NCBI GenBank assembly: GCA_025450155.1
Contig: JANWIB010000073.1
Span: forward strand, 1-11,855
Reading direction: 5' to 3'
Origin: Sphingobacteriaceae bacterium
Lineage (GTDB): Bacteria; Bacteroidota; Bacteroidia; Sphingobacteriales; Sphingobacteriaceae
Length of the DNA: 11,855 nt
The translations under genes were made by a program, and so were the position numbers. Positions 1 to 6,615 of this stretch are shown here, in pieces. Numbering within the stretch: position 1 is the stretch's first letter; the number at the start of each line of letters is the position of its first letter. Under the pieces are notes generated by a model. It did no database searches. It had not been told where the DNA came from and worked only from the letters and a program-made list of their open reading frames with translations.

Positions 1-824
1 GTAGCCCATTTTTCGAAATTCAACGTTTTATATAAAACTTGGTGTTGCTGTATCCGGTTTTTAACAGTAAAATTTTTACCAAGTTTTTTTTCAATTCCTG
101 CACGCAGGATATCCGCAGTTTCACTATTTTTCAGATTGATTTCTATAGCAGAAACACCCTTCTCTTCATCAAGAAGTTCGCGTGAAAAATCTAAAGGAAC
201 AATAATCATTTCATCAAACTGCTGCTGAATGGTATATACACCCGAAGGGTGGATACTCCGCAAAACAAACTCATCTGCGGCGGTTATTGCATTTCTGGAG
301 CCTTTTCTGGGCGAGTATATTTCCAGATCCTGAAAATCATCCTGAATATTTATCCCCAAATACGCTTGTACCGAAGCACCTATTACGGCATAATTTATCC
401 CATCTTTTTTAAGTGTAAAACTGCCTTCGGACAGGGCGCTGTCTAAGCCGCTTACTTTTAAAAAATCGGGACTGACCCCTTTAACCAAACCAATGTATTG
501 GTATTTTCCATATCGAATTAGTGCCTTCTCTTGCAATACTTCGGTATAATTGGCAATTCTGGAGTCTTTTTTAAGGGCGTTGAAATAGATGCTTTGTGGA
601 TTAAAAGTTTTTCCTTTCGCGGGTTCTATCCGTATTTCTGGCGTTAGCTTATTATACATGGATAATACCAAATCTTCGAAACCATTAAAAACAGACAAAA
701 TAATAATCAATGCGGCGCTTCCTACTAATACGCCCAGCATAGAAATGCCTGAAATAAAATTGATAGCATTGACGGATTTTTTAGAGAGAAGATACCGTTT
801 GGCTATGTATAAGGACGTATTCAC
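1..824 (-). CDS. LolC/LolE-like ABC transporter permease (FtsX family), partial, GTG start
   Basis: Reading the minus strand from 824 leftward gives an uninterrupted frame of 274 codons that runs off the window, so only the N-terminal part is present. The product starts VNTSLYIAKRYLLSKKS and continues into one hydrophobic segment at about residues 20-45 containing NFISGISMLGVLVG, then SVFNGFEDLVL. This is the usual N-terminus of FtsX-like permeases of the LolC/E type, followed by a long extracytoplasmic MacB-like core domain. The remaining membrane segments would lie outside the window. Family members extract lipoproteins from the inner membrane or act in related envelope export. The frame has no ATG at its beginning, so I chose GTG (824-822) because family alignments begin at this point. 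It lies 17 nt after the stop of the upstream MBL hydrolase, suggesting one transcript. LolC/E versus another MacB-like permease is not settled. Confidence 0.85.
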   Translation of the reverse strand, partial: MNTSLYIAKRYLLSKKSVNAINFISGISMLGVLVGSAALIIILSVFNGFEDLVLSMYNKLTPEIRIEPAKGKTFNPQSIYFNALKKDSRIANYTEVLQEKALIRYGKYQYIGLVKGVSPDFLKVSGLDSALSEGSFTLKKDGINYAVIGASVQAYLGINIQDDFQDLEIYSPRKGSRNAITAADEFVLRSIHPSGVYTIQQQFDEMIIVPLDFSRELLDEEKGVSAIEINLKNSETADILRAGIEKKLGKNFTVKNRIQQHQVLYKTLNFEKWA

Positions 825-841
825 AGGATAGTTTTCTGGCT

Positions 842-1480
842 TTATTTTAAAAAAGGATTGTGTTGTTTCTCATAGCCGATAACAGTAGCAGGTCCATGTC
901 CGGGATAAACGGTGCAATCATCGGGTAAAAGGAACAATTTTTCACGAATATTCTTTATCAGTTGATCAAAATTTCCTCCCGGTAAATCGGTTCTACCTAT
1001 GCTGCCATAAAATAAAACATCCCCAGCAATAAGAAAATTGCTCCCCTTGCTGTAAAAACATAAATGCGCCGGTGAGTGACCGGGCGAAAAAATTAGTTCC
1101 AACGTACTATTTCCAAAGGTTATTGATCCGACTTCGGGCAGAAATTTTTCAGGAAGCGGAGAAATCTCATAAGGAATACCCTGCTGCGGAGCATAAGAGG
1201 GTACAGCAGTTAGTAGAGGTAATTCACCTTTATGAAATTGTGGTTTTAATCCATACGTATCCTGCACCCATTTATTACCCAAAACATGATCTATATGGCA
1301 ATGGGTATTTAAAAGCAATACCGGCTTAAGTTTTTGTTCTGATATAAAATTAAAAACCGCGTTTTGTTCAGCGCCATTATTCATTCCCGGGTCTATGATG
1401 ACGCATTCCCCGCTTTCATCAAATAAGATGTAGGTATTTTCCTGATAAGGATTACAAACAAACGATTTTACCTGAATCAT
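842..1480 (-). CDS. MBL-fold metallo-hydrolase, glyoxalase II-like (GloB/YcbL type)
   Basis: The protein is 212 residues from the ATG at 1480. It carries the complete metallo-beta-lactamase metal set: THCHIDH at 59-65, His135 in SPGHSP, Asp154 in AGD and His195 in YPGHG. GRTDLPGGN at 162-170 is typical of the YcbL/GloB branch, which hydrolyses thioesters such as S-lactoylglutathione or related substrates. There is no signal peptide, so it should be cytoplasmic. The true substrate cannot be told from sequence, and Bacteroidota generally lack glutathione, so glyoxalase activity is uncertain. The open frame extends upstream to 1630, but that extension would overlap the divergent gene and does not resemble the family. 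MIQVKSFVCNPYQENTYIL is the normal family N-terminus. The permease gene follows 17 nt downstream and is probably co-transcribed. Confidence 0.9.
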   Translation of the reverse strand: MIQVKSFVCNPYQENTYILFDESGECVIIDPGMNNGAEQNAVFNFISEQKLKPVLLLNTHCHIDHVLGNKWVQDTYGLKPQFHKGELPLLTAVPSYAPQQGIPYEISPLPEKFLPEVGSITFGNSTLELIFSPGHSPAHLCFYSKGSNFLIAGDVLFYGSIGRTDLPGGNFDQLIKNIREKLFLLPDDCTVYPGHGPATVIGYEKQHNPFLK

Positions 1481-1488
1481 ATATACAG

Positions 1489-1496
1489 CAAAAGTA
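1489..1496 (-). promoter_or_regulatory. Candidate Bacteroidota -7 box for the MBL hydrolase gene
   Basis: On the minus strand the bases read TACTTTTG, a full match to the Bacteroidota -7 pattern TAnnTTTG, 8 nt before the ATG at 1480. It would leave a leader of only a few nucleotides. I see no convincing -33 TTTG at the right distance, and in AT-rich DNA such matches occur by chance, so this is a weak call. Confidence 0.25.
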
Positions 1497-1540
1497 AAAC
1501 ATATTCGTAAAGTGTTTAATATCTTTATTTTTAAGATAAA

Positions 1541-1897
1541 ATGAGTCAAACAGTTGTTTTTTATGATGGCAATTGCCGAATGTGTGTAGGCGTAACCGGA
1601 TGGTTGAGCCGCATAGATACTAAGAAACAATTCAGGTTAGAGCCTTATCAGCATACCGATCTTTTAAAAGAGTATCCCCAATTAAATTCGAAACAATTGG
1701 AAAAACAAATCCATGTAATTACCGAAAATGGAACTGTATTAAGAGGCGCAGATGCTATGATGGAAATTTGGCGAAAAACGGGGCATTGGAGTAGTTTTAT
1801 TGCTGCGGTTTTTAAATGCCCTCCGTTTATCTGGTTTACACGACCAATTTATAATTTAGTGGCCCGATACCGAAGAAGTATCTACCCTAACCGATAA
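1541..1897 (+). CDS. DCC family (DUF393) thiol-disulfide oxidoreductase-like protein
   Basis: This is a 118-residue protein with the family hallmark near the N-terminus, FYDGNCRMC at residues 7-15, where Cys12 and Cys15 form a CxxC pair after the DG dipeptide. The rest fits the DUF393/DCC family: an LEPYQH region at about 34-39, a GADAMMEIWRKTGHW segment in the middle, and a basic C-terminus with RPIYNLVARYRR. Length and start are normal for the family. Family members are predicted, but rarely shown, to have thioredoxin-like redox activity; the substrate is unknown. The gene is divergent from the MBL hydrolase with 60 nt between start codons. It ends 1 nt from the stop of the convergent gldD, leaving no room for a separate terminator. 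Annotation as a DCC protein is firm; the redox role is inferred. Confidence 0.88.
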   Translation: MSQTVVFYDGNCRMCVGVTGWLSRIDTKKQFRLEPYQHTDLLKEYPQLNSKQLEKQIHVITENGTVLRGADAMMEIWRKTGHWSSFIAAVFKCPPFIWFTRPIYNLVARYRRSIYPNR

Positions 1898-1898
1898 G

Positions 1899-2474
1899 CT
1901 ATTTCCACCGAAAAGATTTGATTAAAACATCAATATCTTTTTTAATAAAATCCAGCGCGGGCTGAATGGAATCCAGGCGGGGTTCTTCAGCAAAATACAA
2001 TGCTCCTCTTAAATAATTACGGGTGCTGTCTGTTAAAAAGAATTGCACCGAAGATGCTGTATTTCCATCAATAGCGTAATAAATGCCATATACTTTTTTA
2101 TCAGGATAAGCAATCATTTTTTCGTCTATCGCAGTGGCTTTTACCGTGTGCTTAAAGGCAAAAGTGCGTGCATCCTCAATGAGCTCATTAAAAACTTTTT
2201 TAGATGTTATCGACTGATAGCTTAGGTGGATTCTTGCGTTAAACTCCGGAAGAGAAATATCGTTCCAGCAGGGTTTAGCATCACGTGAATTATCCTTTAC
2301 AATTTTAGAATAAACAGGATAATCAAACGTGTAGGGGCAGTCACTAGTATATTTCTTATATGCTTTTTTAGGGAGCTCAATTCTGAAATATCCACGTGGT
2401 TTAGGAGCGTATTCGTTTTGGCATGCCGATAAGCCCAATAGGAATAGGAAGAATAGAAGAAATAGGTTTTTCAT
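1899..2474 (-). CDS. gldD: GldD-like gliding motility / type IX secretion lipoprotein
   Basis: The 191-residue product begins with a lipoprotein signal peptide: a short basic start, a run of Leu/Phe, then LSAC with the lipid-attachment Cys at residue 18. The mature part matches what I know of GldD: PKPRGYFRIELP at 24-35, CPYTFDYP at 46-53, Cys69-Trp70, KHTVKATAIDEK at 108-119, GNTASSVQFFLTDS at 137-150 and LRGALYF at 155-161. GldD is one of the Gld proteins that Flavobacterium johnsoniae needs for gliding, and it supports the type IX secretion apparatus; its biochemical role is not known. The start at 2474 was chosen because the upstream in-frame ATGs would place the lipobox too far from the N-terminus and overlap aroE. 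It is the last gene of the comA-aroE-gldD series, 97 nt after aroE. No other gld gene is visible here. Confidence 0.88.
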   Translation of the reverse strand: MKNLFLLFFLFLLGLSACQNEYAPKPRGYFRIELPKKAYKKYTSDCPYTFDYPVYSKIVKDNSRDAKPCWNDISLPEFNARIHLSYQSITSKKVFNELIEDARTFAFKHTVKATAIDEKMIAYPDKKVYGIYYAIDGNTASSVQFFLTDSTRNYLRGALYFAEEPRLDSIQPALDFIKKDIDVLIKSFRWK

Positions 2475-2504
2475 CAGGATAAATTGTTTTTTAATGGCGA
2501 TGAA

Positions 2505-2568
2505 GAAGCTATCATGTGCTGTTTTTTTATTCATTTTTGTTTGTGTGCAACAGGCACATGATGGTTTC
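2505..2568. repeat. Imperfect inverted repeat filling the aroE-gldD spacer
   Basis: ATCATGTGC at 2511-2519 pairs perfectly with GCACATGAT at 2554-2562. Extended arms 2505-2519 and 2554-2568 match over 15 positions with two G/T oppositions on the plus strand. Inside lies a second small dyad, TGTGC (2544-2548) and GCACA (2554-2558) with a 5-nt loop, which competes for the same right arm. There is no U-run after either hairpin, so it is not a standard terminator. It could be an mRNA structure controlling gldD or a protein-binding dyad. Confidence 0.55.
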
Positions 2569-2571
2569 ATT

Positions 2572-3357
2572 TTACGGTTTTTCATTCCAAATTTCCCAAG
2601 CTTTTTCAGCTTGTAGCAACAGCATTTCCATACCATTCTTTATGGTTGCCCCATGATCTTTTCCTCTTTTTAAAAATTCAGTTTCCTCGGGGTTATATAC
2701 CAAATCATAAAGCAAATGCTTACTGGTAAGATATTCATAAGGAATATCAGGGCAATCGTTTATGTTTGGTGCCATTCCTAAGGGAGTGGTGTTTATAATA
2801 AGTAGGTGATCTTCTATTATTTCTTTGTTCAGGTCTTCGTATTTTATCTGTTTTCGGCCTGATTTTCTGGAAACAAGTTGAAAATCAATGTCCAGTTTAT
2901 CGAGTATATAAGTTACTGCCCTTGATGCCCCTCCGGTACCAAACACTAAGGCCTCTTGATGGTATTTTTGAAGCAGTGGGGTTAATGATTTTTCAAAACC
3001 GTAGGCATCGGTATTGTAGCCAATCAGTTTTACCTTCATTGACGAAAGCTCGCCCGAAAAATACGATTCGGCTGGATTTTCTTTTACTATTTTGATGCAG
3101 TTTACCGCGTCAATCGCTTTGGCTGCATCATCTATTTTATCGAGGTAATACATGACTCCGATTTTATGCGGAATAGTTACATTCAATCCGCATAGATCGG
3201 GATTCTCCTTAATTAGTTCTTCGAAATCACTTAAGTTAGGAATGGAATATACCTCATACACACAGTCGGTTAATCCTTCTCTTTTAAATTTTTCAGTAAA
3301 ATAATCCTTTGAAAATGAATGTCCCAAAGGATAACCAATTAACCCATACTTCTTCAT
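2572..3357 (-). CDS. aroE: Shikimate dehydrogenase (NADP+)
   Basis: The 261-residue protein should catalyse the NADPH-dependent reduction of 3-dehydroshikimate to shikimate in aromatic amino acid synthesis. Shikimate-site residues are visible: GHSFS at 12-16, catalytic Lys65 in NVTIPHK, Asn86 in AVNCIK, Asp117 in GYNTDA, and Gln249 in the C-terminal helix. The nucleotide-binding half has GTGGASRA at 140-147, VSRKSGR at 162-168 for the NADP phosphate, NTTPLGM at 189-195 and YDLVYNP at 217-223. Length is within the usual 245-290 range and no key residue is missing. The ATG at 3357 gives the standard MKKYGLIGYPLGHS beginning. It starts 17 nt after the comA-like gene, so both are likely translated from one mRNA. 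No other shikimate-pathway gene is in the window. Confidence 0.96.
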   Translation of the reverse strand: MKKYGLIGYPLGHSFSKDYFTEKFKREGLTDCVYEVYSIPNLSDFEELIKENPDLCGLNVTIPHKIGVMYYLDKIDDAAKAIDAVNCIKIVKENPAESYFSGELSSMKVKLIGYNTDAYGFEKSLTPLLQKYHQEALVFGTGGASRAVTYILDKLDIDFQLVSRKSGRKQIKYEDLNKEIIEDHLLIINTTPLGMAPNINDCPDIPYEYLTSKHLLYDLVYNPEETEFLKRGKDHGATIKNGMEMLLLQAEKAWEIWNEKP

Positions 3358-3374
3358 CCGAACACACTTTAAAA

Positions 3375-4148
3375 TTAAAGGGCAGAAAACTTATCGAGAA
3401 AATGATTAAAGGTATCACCCCGTAAGCCCAGCCTTAACGTTTCCAGTGGAATAACTTCTGCCGGGGTGACATTTCCTATATTAACATTTGCTCCTAAAAG
3501 TTTAATAAACCAAACCTGTTGATCTTTATGAGGAGCTTCCCAAATGATACAATCCTCGGGTATTTGTGTTAAAATTTCATCAATAAGCCCTTGTCTTACC
3601 TCTCCCGAATCTCTATAAATACCTACATTTCCTCCTTCACGCGATTCGGCTATGAGTTTCCAGGAGCCGGCTTCCAATTCGGCTTTCATTAAAGCAATCC
3701 ACTTATAGGGTGCGAAAATTTTTTGCGCATCTTTTGAGCCAACTTCAGATATAACGGTAATTTGTTCGCTGAGTTTTCTAATATATTCGCATTTCTCTTC
3801 GTGGGGGATATCAATAGATCCATCAGAGATTTCAGCATATTTCATTCCGTATTTATCCAGCACCTTTCGGTAATCTTCAAATTGATTACGAATGATAAAT
3901 GCTTCAAACAGGGTTCCCCCAAAATAAACGGGCATTCCCGCATCGTGATATACTTTAAGCTTTTCCCCTAAATTGGGTGTTACAAATGATGTGGACCATC
4001 CCAGTTTTACTAAGTCTGTATGGGGCCCTGCTACTTCCAGAAAATTTTCTACCTCACGTATACTCAACCCTTTATCCATCACCATCGTTAATCCTTTTTC
4101 TCGTGGTTTCTGTGTGCGTTCGGGAATGTTTGTTAATACGTAGTTCAT
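3375..4148 (-). CDS. comA: ComA-like phosphosulfolactate synthase
   Basis: The product is 257 residues. The ComA family adds sulfite to phosphoenolpyruvate to give (2R)-3-phosphosulfolactate; in methanogens this is the first step to coenzyme M. The protein matches the family along its full TIM-barrel length: LVKLGWSTSFV at 47-56 region, YFGGTLFEAF at 75-84, ISEVGSKD at 133-140, AESREGGNVGIYRDSGEVR at 167-185, WEAPHKDQQVWFIKLLG at 203-219, and NVNIGNVTPAEVIPLETLR at 221-239 followed by LGLRGDT. The acid and basic residues that line the family's substrate pocket appear retained. I chose ATG 4148, giving MNYVLTNIPERTQKPR as in relatives; the ATG at 4178 falls inside a terminator-like stem. No comB, comC or comDE gene is nearby, so coenzyme M synthesis is not implied; sulfolactate or cysteate for sulfonolipids is a plausible end use. 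The family call is strong; the in vivo role is inferred. Confidence 0.88.
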   Translation of the reverse strand: MNYVLTNIPERTQKPREKGLTMVMDKGLSIREVENFLEVAGPHTDLVKLGWSTSFVTPNLGEKLKVYHDAGMPVYFGGTLFEAFIIRNQFEDYRKVLDKYGMKYAEISDGSIDIPHEEKCEYIRKLSEQITVISEVGSKDAQKIFAPYKWIALMKAELEAGSWKLIAESREGGNVGIYRDSGEVRQGLIDEILTQIPEDCIIWEAPHKDQQVWFIKLLGANVNIGNVTPAEVIPLETLRLGLRGDTFNHFLDKFSAL

Positions 4149-4163
4149 GCAGCTACAAATCTT

Positions 4164-4205
4164 AAAAAAATCCAACACTAAAGCGGCAAGATAAGTATTG
4201 GATTT
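4164..4205 (-). terminator. Rho-independent terminator or attenuator between the TPR gene and comA
   Basis: On the minus-strand transcript, arm 4205-4194 (AAATCCAATACT) pairs with arm 4179-4168 (AGTGTTGGATTT) over 12 bp with one G-U pair, around a 14-nt loop. The second arm runs into seven consecutive U, ending at 4164. It lies 30 nt after the TPR stop codon and ends only 15 nt before the comA start codon. It can end TPR transcription, but that leaves no space for a separate comA promoter after it. Confidence 0.7.
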
Positions 4206-4235
4206 AAAGTTTGGTAATGAAATTATGCCTAATCG

Positions 4236-5642
4236 TTATAAATTAGTGTAGCGATTGATAATATCAATGATAATCGTATTATTTTGAAGCTGTGGTAAGT
4301 ATTCGAATAAAATGGGATGTTTTGCCGGATCGGATGTTAAAGCCATTTGCAAATAATTTAGTGCTTCGTTGTATTGGCCATCGGCAAACAGATAGGCAAC
4401 CATCCGGTAATACAGTTCTGCTGCTTCGGGATTATTTTTAATTGCTTCGGACATGGTTTCTATGGCAGCGGTTATTTTTTCCTGTTCGTATAAGATGGAA
4501 GAATAATCAAGCCAGGCCTCAATATCTAAAGGATTTAATTCTACTACTTTTTCATACGCTTTTTCAGACTCGTCCAGCTTTTGAAGTTTGTATTGTGCAT
4601 CAGCAATAGCAAACCAGTAATCAGGGTTCATTTCATCTAAACCCAATGCTTTTTTATAGAAATGGAGTGATTCAAAGTAGCGGTCCTCGGCATCGAGCGT
4701 TACGCCAATTCCAAACCAGGCATCGGCTAATTTAGGATCGAGTTTAACGGCCTTTTTATAGTAAGAACGTGCTTCTTCCATTTGTTCCAGCTTCTCGTAG
4801 CATTCGCCCATGGCACAATAAGTATCTGCATTGGGTGGTTCGTACTCAAAGGTTTGTTTGTACACTTCAATGGCCTCAGAAAATTTATCTAAATGGACTA
4901 ATGAGTTTCCTTTATTGAAGTAGGCCGAGGCAAAATTTTCTTTTATTAGTATCGCATAATCGTAAGCGTCAATAGCCTTCTCATATAACTCTAATTTGTT
5001 ATAGGCATTGCCTAAATTATACCATGCAGCATAAGAATAGGGTTCGTTATCAATGTATTGCTTATAAAACTGGATGCTTTCTTCCTGCTCATCCAGCACG
5101 TCGTAGCAGAAAGCCAATTCGTACAAAGCATCCTGATTTTCCATGTTTTGTTCCAGGCAGAGCTTGAGGTAGTGTATAGCATTGCCGTAATCGCCCATTG
5201 ACTGGTAAACATAAGCCATGTGCAACAAAATTTCATCGGTTGTTTCTGCCAATCCCAGCGCTTTTTCATAGCATGCTAAGGCTTCTTCATGGCGTTCCAT
5301 CCCTTCAAATATGTTTCCTTTAATGGTGTAAATATCGGCTTCGGAGGGTTCTAAAGTCTCTGCTTTATTCAGAGACTCAAATGCTTGATCAAGCCTACCG
5401 GTAACTACATATAATTGAGCTTGTTTTATAAAAAATATTGCGGCAAATGGGTGTTGGTTAACGGCATACTCTACGACTTGCAATGCCTTTATCGGATCGT
5501 TTTTTTCGATATAATAATCAATGATATTTTCGAATGCTTGAGCGTCAAAAAAATACTGATCCTGGTTTCTGATCATCTCTTCATAACGCTCTACTGAAAA
5601 TCTTGGATCTTCAGAAAATTCAAATTCAAAATCGTCTTCCAT
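4236..5642 (-). CDS. Tetratricopeptide repeat protein, about 12 TPRs
   Basis: The 468-residue protein starts with a short acidic segment (MEDDFEFEFSEDPRF) and has no signal peptide or membrane segment, so it is probably cytoplasmic. From about residue 35 to 440 it is almost wholly made of 34-residue TPR units. I can mark about 12, each with the usual small/aromatic positions, for example AWYNLGNAYNKLELYEKAI and AYFNKGNSLVHLDKFSEAI, often ending in a Pro such as VELNP or VKLDP. A short non-repeat tail closes the solenoid. TPR solenoids bind partner proteins; no catalytic domain is present and I cannot name the partner. It is transcribed in the same direction as comA-aroE-gldD, 87 nt upstream of comA, with a terminator-like hairpin between them. 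The specific function is unknown. Confidence 0.9.
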   Translation of the reverse strand: MEDDFEFEFSEDPRFSVERYEEMIRNQDQYFFDAQAFENIIDYYIEKNDPIKALQVVEYAVNQHPFAAIFFIKQAQLYVVTGRLDQAFESLNKAETLEPSEADIYTIKGNIFEGMERHEEALACYEKALGLAETTDEILLHMAYVYQSMGDYGNAIHYLKLCLEQNMENQDALYELAFCYDVLDEQEESIQFYKQYIDNEPYSYAAWYNLGNAYNKLELYEKAIDAYDYAILIKENFASAYFNKGNSLVHLDKFSEAIEVYKQTFEYEPPNADTYCAMGECYEKLEQMEEARSYYKKAVKLDPKLADAWFGIGVTLDAEDRYFESLHFYKKALGLDEMNPDYWFAIADAQYKLQKLDESEKAYEKVVELNPLDIEAWLDYSSILYEQEKITAAIETMSEAIKNNPEAAELYYRMVAYLFADGQYNEALNYLQMALTSDPAKHPILFEYLPQLQNNTIIIDIINRYTNL

Positions 5643-5928
5643 TATTAAAACTTTAAGAACGTTTACCTACTAAAAGCAGATATTTATAGAACCTTAAAAA
5701 ATCCTTTTGGTTTACTCAATTAAGTTATACTTTAATTAAAAAACCTGGACTTAATTTTTTTCAACAATATAATAGCTTTCTACTTAAATAATTGATTTTA
5801 TTTGCGATAGCGGATATTGGAATGTCTATAAGTGTTTGCGTTTTCAGAGCGTTCAAAATCCCCCTTTTTTGTAAAAATAAGAAATATTACCTTAAGGCTT
5901 AAATGGTTTGGTAAATCAATTGTAAATT
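5643..5928. other. Intergenic region between the response regulator and TPR genes
   Basis: These 286 AT-rich bases must hold the end of the kinase-regulator transcript and the promoter of the TPR gene. I find no TAnnTTTG match on the minus strand and no strong stem with a U-run. A small near-palindrome lies around 5721-5740 (AATTAAG, spacer, CTTTAATT). No coding frame of note is present. Confidence 0.4.
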
Positions 5929-6606
5929 CTAACTGACTAATAATTTATACCCTTTGCCATGAACGTTGACAATTTCAACGCCGGGATCGTCCTTCAAATA
6001 TTTACGTAGTTTACTTAAAAATACATCCATACTACGGCCATTAAAATAATTATCATCCTGCCAAATGTTTAAAAGTGCTTCTTCACGAGTAAGGACATCG
6101 TTTTTTTTCAAACAAAGCATTCTTAACAGCTCAGCTTCTTTGGTTGAAACCTTTTGTTGTTGTTCCCCCCGGCTGATTATTTGTGTGGTATAATCGAAGT
6201 GATAATTGCCAATATCAAACTGTTTCGGTTCTTCTGGAGTTGCTGTACGTTTTAATAAAGACTGAATTCTTAAAAGCAATTCTTCTATATGGAAAGGTTT
6301 GGTTATGTAATCATCGCCACCTAAGGTAAATGCCTCTGCTTTATCTTCCATCATCCCCTTTGCCGTAGCAAAAATAATGGGGATAGTTGGATTTATTTTT
6401 CGGATGTCTTTTGCCAATGTAAATCCATCTTTTTTAGGCATCATGACATCCAGGATACACAAATCAAAAGTGTCTTTGTGGAATGTTTTCAGGCCCTCAT
6501 CGCCATCTTTTGCCAGGATTACCTCAAACTTTCCTTTAAGCTCCAGGTACTCTTGCAAGAGAATACCCAAATTGGGATCGTCTTCGACCAATAAGATTTT
6601 TTTCAT
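5929..6606 (-). CDS. OmpR-family DNA-binding response regulator
   Basis: The protein has 225 residues. The receiver domain (1-120) has the acidic pocket Glu8-Asp9-Asp10, the phospho-acceptor Asp53 in ILDVMMP, the switch Thr81 and Lys103 in ITKPF. A short linker leads to a winged-helix DNA-binding domain (about 128-225) with VSTKEAELLRML at 153-164, GRSMDVFLSKLRKYLK at 190-205 and VNVHGKGYKL at 213-222. All phosphorylation residues are present. It follows the histidine kinase gene by 9 nt in the same direction, so the two form a cognate pair on one mRNA. Overall it resembles the RprY-type regulators of Bacteroidota, but that name is not certain. Likely binding sites are the tandem repeats upstream of the kinase gene, which would make the operon self-regulated. 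Confidence 0.95.
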   Translation of the reverse strand: MKKILLVEDDPNLGILLQEYLELKGKFEVILAKDGDEGLKTFHKDTFDLCILDVMMPKKDGFTLAKDIRKINPTIPIIFATAKGMMEDKAEAFTLGGDDYITKPFHIEELLLRIQSLLKRTATPEEPKQFDIGNYHFDYTTQIISRGEQQQKVSTKEAELLRMLCLKKNDVLTREEALLNIWQDDNYFNGRSMDVFLSKLRKYLKDDPGVEIVNVHGKGYKLLVS

Positions 6607-6615
6607 CCGTATAAA

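Noticed and set aside
249..831. Plus-strand open frames of 65 and 80 codons at the left edge
   Set aside because: They are antisense to the clearly coding permease frame and resemble no protein.
1481..1630. N-terminal extension of the MBL hydrolase frame to an ATG at 1630
   Set aside because: It overlaps the divergent DCC gene, is unlike family N-termini, and the ATG at 1480 begins the normal fold.
2475..2636. Upstream ATGs giving a Cys-rich N-terminal extension of gldD
   Set aside because: They overlap the end of aroE and would bury the lipoprotein signal peptide inside the chain; MKNLF at 2474 gives a proper lipobox.
4149..4178. ATG at 4178 as the comA start
   Set aside because: It lies within the terminator-like stem and adds residues not typical of the family; MNYVLTNIPERT at 4148 fits relatives.
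5012..5269. 85-codon minus-strand frame within the TPR gene
   Set aside because: It is another frame of the repeat-rich TPR coding sequence, with Trp/Met-rich nonsense composition.
5880..5928. Possible terminator after the response regulator around CCTTAAGG
   Set aside because: The stem needs a bulge, has only about 7 pairs with a 3-nt loop, and no U-run follows at the right distance.
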